From NCBI GenBank assembly GCA_035315125.1, contig DATFYI010000191.1, positions 1 through 17,332 of the forward strand: a stretch of DNA of 17,332 bases, given 5' to 3'. Both the position numbers and the translations under genes were made by a program. Source of the stretch: DATFYI01 sp035315125 (lineage in GTDB: Bacteria; Chloroflexota; Anaerolineae; Anaerolineales; Anaerolineaceae). The notes beneath the pieces were generated by a model. That model did no database searches and was not told the origin of the DNA. It saw only the letters and a list, made by a program, of their open reading frames with translations. Shown piece after piece: positions 1 to 6,269 of the stretch (position 1 is its first letter; every line of letters begins with the position of its first letter).

Positions 1-883
1 CACCGACTGGATATTGATTCAAAAAGGCAGCCAATTCGGAAAATCCCTCATTCAGCCAGGTATCTGCTGTTGGATCCTGGTACCAGTGGATCATATGCTG
101 AAATTCGTGGGCCATTACGCCATACGTAAAATCAGAGGCCAGGTTGGAGTTATCCGCATTAAGCACAAACAGTTCATGACCGTTTGAATACGGATGGGCT
201 TCTGGAGATACTTCGTCAGCAGATGAATAATAACCTGCCAGACTGGCTCCCAGACCGTTCGCTAAGATAATATAAATATGCGGATCATTATCAATACCCG
301 GCGTCCATTCGCTCCCAAAAATTGCCCGATCGGTTGGATATATTTTTTGTTCAAAAGTATTCACCAATGTTTCAAGCTGACCAGGATCGTAGGATATTCC
401 ATTTTGGACCCAGAAATAGACATGATTTGTAATAACCCTCAAGGTCGTATCCACTTGAAAGGTCTGATTATTGTCGGCATTTGATACCCAAAAACTTTGT
501 TGGTCTCCAATTTTATATGGAATTGTTGGAGCTGGTAGCGTCGCAAGAATATTGTGCTTTCCTTGTAATCGCTCCGCCAGGTCAAGCAAATTGCTCTCTG
601 GCACGTTGGTATTTTCCAATGTCTGCCAGGTTTCAATCGCAGCCGGGTCAGCCTGTGTATCTTGGATTGGAGGAACAAAGGCGGTTTTTGTATTATCAGG
701 CGTTGATGTGGCGGGCTCTTTGATGGTATTCGGCTGAGCCGATGGAAGAATTACCTGGTTGTTCTTCGAAATGCCGTTTGAAGTGACGGGGAAGATGTAT
801 TTATAACCTGCTATCCCGGCTGGGATTGTTATACAGACCAATATAATGATGAACAATAATGCCCATTTTTGCCAGGATTTCAT
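1..883 (-). CDS. Membrane-anchored gluzincin metallopeptidase, 3' end cut by window edge
   Basis: This open frame runs off the left edge; 294 codons are visible from an ATG at 883. Residues about 7-28 (KWALLFIIILVCITIPAG) form an N-terminal membrane segment or uncleaved signal. A Ser/Thr/Pro-rich stretch follows, then an extracellular domain. Near the visible end are HEFQH (residues 259-263) and NEGFSE with Glu279. This is the HExxH plus downstream-Glu arrangement of gluzincin zinc peptidases, where the two His and the Glu bind zinc and the Glu of HExxH is the catalytic base. The surrounding residues resemble secreted M6/immune-inhibitor-A-like and peptidase-MA-type enzymes, but the subfamily cannot be fixed from half a domain. 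It probably acts outside the membrane on proteins. It starts 14 nt after the Wzy-like gene, with a GGGA stretch ahead of the ATG, so it is probably co-transcribed with it. Any link to the glycan is inference only. The C-terminus and any cell-wall or sorting domain are not visible. Confidence 0.8.
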   Translation of the reverse strand, partial: MKSWQKWALLFIIILVCITIPAGIAGYKYIFPVTSNGISKNNQVILPSAQPNTIKEPATSTPDNTKTAFVPPIQDTQADPAAIETWQTLENTNVPESNLLDLAERLQGKHNILATLPAPTIPYKIGDQQSFWVSNADNNQTFQVDTTLRVITNHVYFWVQNGISYDPGQLETLVNTFEQKIYPTDRAIFGSEWTPGIDNDPHIYIILANGLGASLAGYYSSADEVSPEAHPYSNGHELFVLNADNSNLASDFTYGVMAHEFQHMIHWYQDPTADTWLNEGFSELAAFLNQYPVG

Positions 884-897
884 AATATTCCCATATT

Positions 898-2364
898 CTA
901 ATTTTCTTTTACAGTTGTACTATAGGTGCTGCTTGCGGCGGTCAACAAACCCAACCCAAACCAGATGTAAGGAAGGGCAAATGAATCCAAACTAAAACCT
1001 TCAAACAGTAATCCTAACAGTACAAATTTTCCTGCCAATGAGAGCGATTTCCAGGTAGGTGATAAATTATTTTTTCCTGTTCGAGTCGATTGCCAGAGTA
1101 AATATAGCCAGCTTATAAAAAATGCAAAGCCAATGATGCCTGTTTCAGCCAGCAAGCGAACCCACAAGCTTTTGATATTCAGCAAATTGGGAGACCGGAA
1201 AATCAAATCGCGCACTTCAACCAGACTCCAGGCATATGGCGTCAGTTTTTGGGTAAAGAAATAACCGGCGTTTCCCAGTCCAACTCCCAAAATTGGGTAG
1301 TCATTAAATACTCCCCAACCCGCCTGCCAATAGACCAGCCGTGAAGCAACGTTAAGCCGGTCAGCATAGCGCAAAATAGGGTCATCTTTGCCAAATGAAA
1401 AGGTAAAAAGCTCTTTCATGCGCGGATCTAAGCGGCTTAATGCAAATGCTCCACCTGCCAAGATAACCAGATAAGAAACGATAAATAAAGCTGTCACACT
1501 GAATGAGAGAATTCTTTCACGACGTCGAAATGTATTGCCTTTTTGATCTCGGGTCATTCTATTCTTAAGCCAATTTGATACCCTGATATTGGCCTGGATA
1601 AATAAATAAGTAACCGTCAAAAGGAATGCCAGTAAACCTACTCTTGAGTAAGTTAAAAATAATACAGCTACACCACCAGCTAATAAAATATTCTCAAATG
1701 TGATTCCAAACAATCGAAACTTATGAACTGAATAGCGGCGAACTGTGGCTGCCAGCCAGATCGGTAAATAAACCATGTTTAATTGATGCGCCAGCCAGGA
1801 TGGTTCAAATGCAAAAGCATTAACCCTTTGCCGGTAAAGCGGGCCGCTCGAAAAAAACTCCTGGATCTGGCGTACCAGGTCTGGATAATGGTTGAAGCTG
1901 AACCAGGAGATTGCCTGAACCAGTGACCACAGCAGGATGATCAGACCTCCCCAATTCAGCCAGCGCAGCGTTTTCTGCAAGTGTTCTTCCCCCACCGGAA
2001 ATGTTGCAACTACAAGATAGAAACAAATTCCAATGAAAAGGGTCAGGACATCTTTAAGCTCATTTCTTATAAAACTGACATCCTTGTAAGGCGTTATCGG
2101 CAGAAAGGAAGCCATGAGAGTTGCAACGAGAGCAACCAGCGTAAAACCTAAAATAGGAATTGCCTGAGCAGGAAATGCGCCGCGTTTCAAGATGTAAGGA
2201 ACTAACCAGATTAGCACCAATAACGCTAGAGCAATTCCGGAAGGTGCCGCAACAGAATCCGAGCCAACCAAATTGACAATCCACGGCATACTGGTAATTG
2301 GAAGTAATAAAATCAAACAAACCCACACCCACCAGGGCATGGCTTGCCAGATACGTTTGATCAT
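898..2364 (-). CDS. Wzy/O-antigen-ligase family polytopic membrane protein
   Basis: This 488-residue protein has about ten or more hydrophobic segments (e.g. residues 12-33, 43-58, 69-90, 106-122, 138-155, 226-250, 287-308, 405-424, 446-475). It carries the usual signature of the Wzy/O-antigen ligase superfamily: YSRVGLLAF (239-247), a large external loop ending in WQAGWGVFNDYPILGVGLGN (346-365), and LAETGIIGFAFF (405-416). Members either polymerise lipid-linked oligosaccharide repeat units or transfer finished chains to an acceptor on the outer membrane face. Sequence alone does not separate the two roles. It sits directly after the Wzz-like gene: the Wzz stop (TAA) abuts this ATG with no gap. 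The ribosome binding site GAGGAAGGG lies in the last codons of the upstream gene, which implies translational coupling. A chain-length regulator coupled to a Wzy protein favours the polymerase role here, leaving ligase for the TPR-bearing paralogue at 6270-8618; this division is inferred. Confidence 0.85.
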   Translation of the reverse strand: MIKRIWQAMPWWVWVCLILLLPITSMPWIVNLVGSDSVAAPSGIALALLVLIWLVPYILKRGAFPAQAIPILGFTLVALVATLMASFLPITPYKDVSFIRNELKDVLTLFIGICFYLVVATFPVGEEHLQKTLRWLNWGGLIILLWSLVQAISWFSFNHYPDLVRQIQEFFSSGPLYRQRVNAFAFEPSWLAHQLNMVYLPIWLAATVRRYSVHKFRLFGITFENILLAGGVAVLFLTYSRVGLLAFLLTVTYLFIQANIRVSNWLKNRMTRDQKGNTFRRRERILSFSVTALFIVSYLVILAGGAFALSRLDPRMKELFTFSFGKDDPILRYADRLNVASRLVYWQAGWGVFNDYPILGVGLGNAGYFFTQKLTPYAWSLVEVRDLIFRSPNLLNIKSLWVRLLAETGIIGFAFFISWLYLLWQSTRTGKNNLSPTWKSLSLAGKFVLLGLLFEGFSLDSFALPYIWFGLGLLTAASSTYSTTVKEN

Positions 2365-3153
2365 TTAGCCCTTCCTCGTAAACCGGCCCGGCAAGTCTAC
2401 AAAAATTGCTCCTAGCGCCAATAAGAAACCCACCAACGCACCAGAAAAAACACTTTGGCCTCTGTTAAACAATACTGGCTTGGTGGGCAGTTGGGCTCTT
2501 TCGCTCAAACTTACCAATACAATGGGTAAAAGACCCTGGCTGGCTTGTTTTTCTTGTTTAACTAACGATCCCGTGTTTGACAGTTCCTGTTGGATATTTG
2601 CCAGGTTACTTCGACTGCAAATCGATTGGGCCGGTTGAATAGCAGCGGTTTTTTCTAAACAATTCTCAAGCGAATCCAAATAACGTTGATACCCTCGCGC
2701 TAACAAAGCATGCTTGTATGCGCTATCTAAGGAGGCTGCTGCAGCATCAGCCCAGATATTAGTAATCGATGTGGCTATTTTGGGATTGCTACTTAGTATA
2801 TGAACTTCCCATTGATAATTCAAACGGTCAGTAGATGCCATCTGGTTGAATTTCGCTGTGTCGATTGGAATTCCGGCGGAGTTCGCTTTTTGCACAACTT
2901 CTGCAATCACATCCGTGGATGAAATAATATCTCCAACGATTCCTATGGCTTCATCAACCTCAACATCTGTCATCTGGACAGTCCAGGTGGGATCAATGCT
3001 GGTTGTAAAGACAGCTTTTGCATCATAAACCGGTGGTTGCATTGAACAAAATAGCAGTCCTACTGCACCGCCTAGAACCATAAAAACTACAATCAACCAC
3101 CAACTATGGATAGCCTTTTCAAGAGTATCCCGCGGGTAAAATGCTTTATCCAT
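2365..3153 (-). CDS. Wzz-like polysaccharide chain-length determinant, no kinase domain
   Basis: This 262-residue protein has the Wzz architecture. A membrane segment lies near the N-terminus (about residues 18-38, WWLIVVFMVLGGAVGLLFCS), a helical extracytoplasmic domain follows, and a second membrane segment lies near the C-terminus (about 232-252). The second segment is preceded by a proline motif (AQLPTKPVLF, about 217-226) typical of Wzz/polysaccharide co-polymerases. Such proteins set chain length and work with Wzy. The short cytoplasmic tail (LPGRFTRKG) carries no BY-kinase domain, and no separate tyrosine kinase is encoded in the window. The extracytoplasmic part, at about 190 residues, is short. 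Two Cys near 164 and 178 could form a disulfide. The ATG at 3153 has no obvious Shine-Dalgarno sequence and sits in AT-rich DNA about 40 nt after a predicted transcription start, so this is the first gene of a Wzz-Wzy-peptidase transcript. Confidence 0.8.
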   Translation of the reverse strand: MDKAFYPRDTLEKAIHSWWLIVVFMVLGGAVGLLFCSMQPPVYDAKAVFTTSIDPTWTVQMTDVEVDEAIGIVGDIISSTDVIAEVVQKANSAGIPIDTAKFNQMASTDRLNYQWEVHILSSNPKIATSITNIWADAAAASLDSAYKHALLARGYQRYLDSLENCLEKTAAIQPAQSICSRSNLANIQQELSNTGSLVKQEKQASQGLLPIVLVSLSERAQLPTKPVLFNRGQSVFSGALVGFLLALGAIFVDLPGRFTRKG

Positions 3154-3198
3154 TTTTATTTCAAAATTATGGAATTAATTTTATGAAACACTGGCACT

Positions 3199-3228
3199 AT
3201 TATACCCATGTATTCTCTAAACAGACAA
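3199..3228 (-). promoter_or_regulatory. Sigma70-type promoter for the Wzz-Wzy-peptidase genes
   Basis: Read on the minus strand, TTGTCT (3228-3223) and a perfect TATAAT (3204-3199) are separated by 18 bp. The predicted start near 3192 gives a leader of about 39 nt before the ATG at 3153. The -35 hexamer overlaps the last two bases of the U-tract of the preceding terminator, which makes a compact transcription boundary. Confidence 0.6.
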
Positions 3229-3267
3229 AAAAGGACTTTCCTGAATTTTTTAGCTCCAAGAAAGCCC
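3227..3267 (-). terminator. Rho-independent terminator after the lipoprotein gene
   Basis: On the minus strand, GGGCTTTCTTG (3267-3257) pairs with CAGGAAAGTCC (3243-3233) over 11 bp with two G-U wobbles. The loop is 13 nt and six T follow (3232-3227). It lies 25 nt past the lipoprotein stop codon. The stem and uninterrupted T-run make this a convincing intrinsic terminator. Confidence 0.8.
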
Positions 3268-3291
3268 CAATTTCCACAATATTAATAGTTT

Positions 3292-3966
3292 TTATCTCGT
3301 TTTAAAATTCATGATAATTAGATTTTTCGTGCAATTTGCTATCGTATTGAAAGGAATTGCATCTGTAAGAGCATTACCGGCCAGATCATCAATTGATATA
3401 AACAAGGTACCGCTTGAAGCAACTACAGTATTACTCAATACAATTTCGTATCCGCCGCTCCCATAGGTTTTCGCAAGGCCAGTTAATCCAAGCATATCAA
3501 CCGATGATGTCGGCAAGGTTCCAACAATCGAGACGACCAGATTTGTAACCGGTTTACCATTCTTATCAAATACTTGTCCGGCTGCACCCATCCAATTACA
3601 GCCCTTTTCTGGGTGAGCAAAGTTCTGAGAATAAACCGGGAAAGTCGACTGCGGTATATATACCCTGGGGGCTGTAGTAGCTGTGGCAGTCGGAGTAAAA
3701 GTTTGCGTGGGTGTAAAGGTTATAGTTGGTGGAAAGGTTGCTGTAGGTACAGGTGTCAAGGTCGATGTAGCCGTAACAAACGCAGTTTGGGTTGCACTGG
3801 GTAGCGCTGGGCAGGTTGGAACTGGCGCAGTGGCCGGGCAAGATTGTTGGGACAAATTGGTAGGTGCTGAAAGAGATTGCACTTTTGGCGCTGTTTGTTG
3901 GAATGGGAATAGTCCGCAACCAGCTAAAGTTATAGAGACCAGCAGCCAATACATTTTTTTAATCAT
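3292..3966 (-). CDS. Secreted lipoprotein with Thr/Pro linker and a C-terminal beta-type domain of unknown function
   Basis: This 224-residue protein begins with a lipoprotein signal peptide. The lipobox LAGC gives Cys17 as the lipidated residue. A region rich in Ser, Pro, Gln and Thr follows, then a low-complexity Thr/Pro linker (about 57-100). The C-terminal domain is about 120 residues and begins with a CNWMGAAGQVFDKNGKPV-like stretch (123-140). Its pattern (G-x-V-x-D then a Gly-Asn/Lys-Pro turn and alternating hydrophobic strands) suggests a carboxypeptidase-regulatory or transthyretin-like beta sandwich. Cys123 and Cys212 could form a disulfide. I associate this type of domain with Anaerolineae lipoproteins but know no assigned function, so none is claimed. 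The ATG at 3966 is supported by GGAGGG 5 nt upstream. It lies 69 nt after the sugar transferase and just before a terminator, so it is likely the last gene of the 8618-3292 transcript. Confidence 0.75.
   Translation of the reverse strand: MIKKMYWLLVSITLAGCGLFPFQQTAPKVQSLSAPTNLSQQSCPATAPVPTCPALPSATQTAFVTATSTLTPVPTATFPPTITFTPTQTFTPTATATTAPRVYIPQSTFPVYSQNFAHPEKGCNWMGAAGQVFDKNGKPVTNLVVSIVGTLPTSSVDMLGLTGLAKTYGSGGYEIVLSNTVVASSGTLFISIDDLAGNALTDAIPFNTIANCTKNLIIMNFKTR
3667..3798 (-). repeat. Degenerate short repeats encoding the Thr/Pro linker
   Basis: On the plus strand this stretch is a run of imperfect GTNGGNGTNAARGT-like units. They encode repeated Thr-Pro, Thr-Ala-Thr and Phe-Thr-Pro steps (residues about 57-100 of the lipoprotein). 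Such linkers hold a domain away from the membrane and may be O-glycosylated; neither role can be shown here. The repeats also create a long but false open frame on the opposite strand. Confidence 0.6.
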
Positions 3967-3971
3967 GGTAT

Positions 3972-3977
3972 CCCTCC
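3972..3977 (-). promoter_or_regulatory. Strong ribosome binding site of the lipoprotein gene
   Basis: GGAGGG on the minus strand lies 5 nt before the ATG at 3966 and fixes that start. The rest of the 69-nt gap (3967-4035) is AT-rich. TTGCAT and TATAGT are present but only 15 bp apart, so I do not call a separate promoter. Confidence 0.7.
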
Positions 3978-4035
3978 AATTTAATCAACCATTGCACTAT
4001 AAATCAAACAAATCTGATGCAATATTGATACCAGA

Positions 4036-5451
4036 TTAATAGGCTCCCTTGCCTCGCAGAACCACCCAAATTGTTTTTAATATGATCTGCAAATCCAGCC
4101 AGATAGAATAATGTTGAACGTAATAGAGATCCTCATCAGTGTGTAAATGCATCGGTTTATCACTGCGACCATTAATCTGCCACCATCCGGTCATACCCTG
4201 GGGAACTGCAAATCTCTTACGCTGCCACAACGCATATTTATCAACCAAATATGGCATTTCAGGCCGTGGTCCAACCAGGCTCATCTCGCCTTTAAGCACA
4301 TTAAAGAGCTGAGGCAACTCATCCAGGCTGGTCCGCCGCAGAAACCGTCCTACGCGGGTTATCCTCGGATCATCAGCTATTTTGTGGAGGACATGTCCTT
4401 TTTCATCTTTTTTTATTATTAAAGTTTGCAATTGATCAGCATCAGCGACCATTGTCCGAAATTTGATCATCTCAAACAGCCGGCCATTTTCTCCAACCCG
4501 TTTCTGGCGATAAAAGACTGTTCCTCGGCTATCCAATCGAATCGCCAGTGCAATTATTCCCATCATGGGCAAGCTGACAATTAAAGACAAAGAAGAACAA
4601 ATCAGGTCAAATGTTCGCTTCATAATGCGTTGATATTCAGTCAATGCTGGCGCTCGTAGATCCAGCATGGGTATACCTGCAAAATCTTCGATTGACGCCC
4701 TGTGCAAGGTCAATGAGAAATAGTCCGGAATTACCCAGACACGTACAGGCATATCATGCAATTCACCAACAATCTGATTCAGACGAACGTGCGCCGAAAG
4801 TGGTAATGCAATTACCACATCGTCGATATTTTTATTCATTATGACCTTCCGAACATCATCCAAAGGCCCCAAAATATCCGTCTGAGTTGCTTGTTTTTCC
4901 TGACTATCATCCAGAAAACCCACCAGATCCAAACCCGTATGCGATTGATGCCAGATTTGCCCTTGAAGACGACGGCCTACAACCCCGGCGCCTAAAATGA
5001 TTACTCGACGTTTCTGCATTTTATCAATCAGATTAAAACGAAAGGCCAATCGGAAAATGCCCCGCCAGGTCAATAAAAACAAATAGGTTAGTAAAGCAGA
5101 AAATAAAAATAGAAAACGAGAGACATCGCGGTAAGTAAAATACAATATTCCGGCATTACTGATCGTTGAAAGAACCACGCCGAAAGTGAGACTGCCAAAT
5201 TCATCTGCGACCCTGAGGTTACGTCTGCCATCATAGACTGACAATAATAAAAGAATTCCTACATAGACAGCCGGGAAGATTATGTAAAGCGTCCAGGGCA
5301 ACTCCACAACCGTGAGATTAATTTCTTTTACAAATGATAGCGAATTGAATGCGGGGCGCAGATTGGCAGATATTAACAATGCCAGGATTGCCAAACTGGC
5401 ATCCAAAAAAAGTGAGAATACTGCAAAGTTTACAGAAAAACGGCGTAACAC
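4036..5451 (-). CDS. Polyprenyl-phosphate sugar-1-phosphate transferase (WbaP/ExoY-type initiating enzyme)
   Basis: This 471-residue protein has the full-length layout of exopolysaccharide polyprenyl glycosylphosphotransferases. Four membrane segments lie in residues about 9-130. A Rossmann-like CoA-binding-type domain follows (RRVIILGAGVVGRRL, 148-162, to about 245). A membrane-inserted helix (about 280-305) leads into the catalytic bacterial sugar transferase domain. Catalytic-domain motifs are KRTFDL (278-283), FYRQKRVGENG (313-323), FEMIKFRTM (326-334), DELPQLFNVLKGEMSLVGPR (377-396) and GMTGWWQINGRS (419-430). It transfers a sugar-1-phosphate from a UDP-sugar to undecaprenyl phosphate at the inner membrane face, the first step of repeat-unit assembly. 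The sugar cannot be read from the sequence. The start is GTG at 5451, chosen because GGAGGGG lies just upstream and a stop sits in frame immediately before it. It follows the WecG-family gene by 25 nt in the same direction. Confidence 0.92.
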   Translation of the reverse strand: MLRRFSVNFAVFSLFLDASLAILALLISANLRPAFNSLSFVKEINLTVVELPWTLYIIFPAVYVGILLLLSVYDGRRNLRVADEFGSLTFGVVLSTISNAGILYFTYRDVSRFLFLFSALLTYLFLLTWRGIFRLAFRFNLIDKMQKRRVIILGAGVVGRRLQGQIWHQSHTGLDLVGFLDDSQEKQATQTDILGPLDDVRKVIMNKNIDDVVIALPLSAHVRLNQIVGELHDMPVRVWVIPDYFSLTLHRASIEDFAGIPMLDLRAPALTEYQRIMKRTFDLICSSLSLIVSLPMMGIIALAIRLDSRGTVFYRQKRVGENGRLFEMIKFRTMVADADQLQTLIIKKDEKGHVLHKIADDPRITRVGRFLRRTSLDELPQLFNVLKGEMSLVGPRPEMPYLVDKYALWQRKRFAVPQGMTGWWQINGRSDKPMHLHTDEDLYYVQHYSIWLDLQIILKTIWVVLRGKGAY

Positions 5452-5453
5452 TA

Positions 5454-5460
5454 CCCCTCC
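5454..5460 (-). promoter_or_regulatory. Ribosome binding site supporting a GTG start
   Basis: GGAGGGG on the minus strand lies 2-4 nt ahead of the GTG at 5451. An in-frame TAG between this site and the GTG excludes earlier starts. Confidence 0.65.
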
Positions 5461-5476
5461 AATTGATACCCGTTAT

Positions 5477-6193
5477 TTAATTAATAGGATACTTCTTTAC
5501 TCCCATTTGTTGCAATAGAACTAGCATAGCAAAATACGGATAATGTAGTAAATATCGTCGCCACAATCTTTTCGGTTCGCTTACAAGTCGGAAAAACCAT
5601 TCCAAACCACTTCTTTGCATCCATTTTGGGGCCTGGGGTTTATTCCCTGAAATAAAATCAAATGCTGCGCCTATTCCAATCATAACAGGCGAGCCAACAC
5701 GTTTGAGATGATCAGCCATCCATTTTTCCTGGCGCGGCGACCCAATTCCAATCCAGACAATGTCAGGATTGGCTGTGCGCATTCTTTGGCCTGCCGCTTC
5801 ATCCTCTTCGGGGCTCAATTCTCGAAATGGTGGACTTTCAAGTCCAACTATACGCAAGCCACTATATTTTTGGATTAATCTCTGTGAAAGGCGCTCAACC
5901 ACTCCTTGCGCTCCCCCGTAAAAATAGTGAGTGTATTCATGTGTCAATGAATTCTGGCAAACTGCCTGCAATAGATCCGGTCCATATACCCGCTCAACCT
6001 TCCGAAAACCCTGCAACTTTAACAACCAAACAATCGACATTCCGTCCGGCGTCGTTAATCCGCTACAGTTATAAATATGTCTTAATTGAGATGACCAATA
6101 ACAATTCATTACCGCATGTGCAGGAGTCACACACACATAATGCACCTGGCGGGTCTTAATCCACTGGTCGATGCTGCACAATGCTTGCTGCAT
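5477..6193 (-). CDS. WecG/TagA/CpsF family glycosyltransferase (GT26), N-terminus uncertain
   Basis: The 238 residues read from the first ATG contain the family landmarks. These are TPAHAV (23-28), TPDGMSIVW (48-56), VYGPDLL (69-75), IVWIGIGSPRQEKWM (145-159), GIGAAFDFISGNK (173-185) and APKWMQRSGLEWFFRLVSEP (188-207). Family members add a sugar, such as ManNAc or ManNAcA, to a polyprenyl-linked acceptor as the second or a later step of glycan assembly, which fits its place next to the initiating transferase. The hallmark N-terminal stretch ILGVxVxxxTMxxAL of the family is present, but most of it lies upstream of this ATG (see 6194-6259). This ATG has no Shine-Dalgarno sequence, and starting here would remove part of the first strand. 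The true start is therefore probably further upstream, or the gene carries an early nonsense change. The family call is secure; activity is less so. Confidence 0.85.
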   Translation of the reverse strand: MQQALCSIDQWIKTRQVHYVCVTPAHAVMNCYWSSQLRHIYNCSGLTTPDGMSIVWLLKLQGFRKVERVYGPDLLQAVCQNSLTHEYTHYFYGGAQGVVERLSQRLIQKYSGLRIVGLESPPFRELSPEEDEAAGQRMRTANPDIVWIGIGSPRQEKWMADHLKRVGSPVMIGIGAAFDFISGNKPQAPKWMQRSGLEWFFRLVSEPKRLWRRYLLHYPYFAMLVLLQQMGVKKYPIN

Positions 6194-6259
6194 TGTAATA
6201 GCACTTACACCAACTCCCAGGATATTCCCACGCTACGGATATTTGTCCGTTATCTCCAT
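6194..6259 (-). other. In-frame N-terminal extension of the WecG-family gene, interrupted by an amber codon
   Basis: Reading upstream of the ATG at 6193 in the same frame gives RGNILGVGVSAIT, which matches the conserved start of WecG/TagA/CpsF proteins. Before it stands TAG (6235-6233), and before that MEITDKYP, beginning with an ATG at 6259. That ATG lies 10 nt after the stop of the preceding gene. Between the TAG and the ATG at 6193 there is no ATG, GTG or TTG in frame; only CTG at 6220, with GTGGGA a few nt upstream, or ATT codons could start. Either the protein starts at a rare codon, or a recent nonsense mutation or base error has split a 260-residue gene. Confidence 0.7.
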
Positions 6260-6269
6260 TCGGCTCGGT

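Noticed and set aside
439..737. Several overlapping 70-90 codon frames on both strands
   Set aside because: They overlap the continuous metallopeptidase frame, which carries a membrane segment and zinc motif; these are shadows.
3978..4035. Possible promoter before the lipoprotein gene
   Set aside because: TTGCAT and TATAGT are 15 bp apart and no terminator precedes them, so read-through from the sugar transferase gene is the simpler view.
3683..4039. Plus-strand open frame of 118 codons with Val/Gly/Lys repeats
   Set aside because: It is the antisense reading of the Thr/Pro linker of the lipoprotein; the composition comes from the repeat, and a real lipoprotein gene with a strong ribosome binding site covers it.
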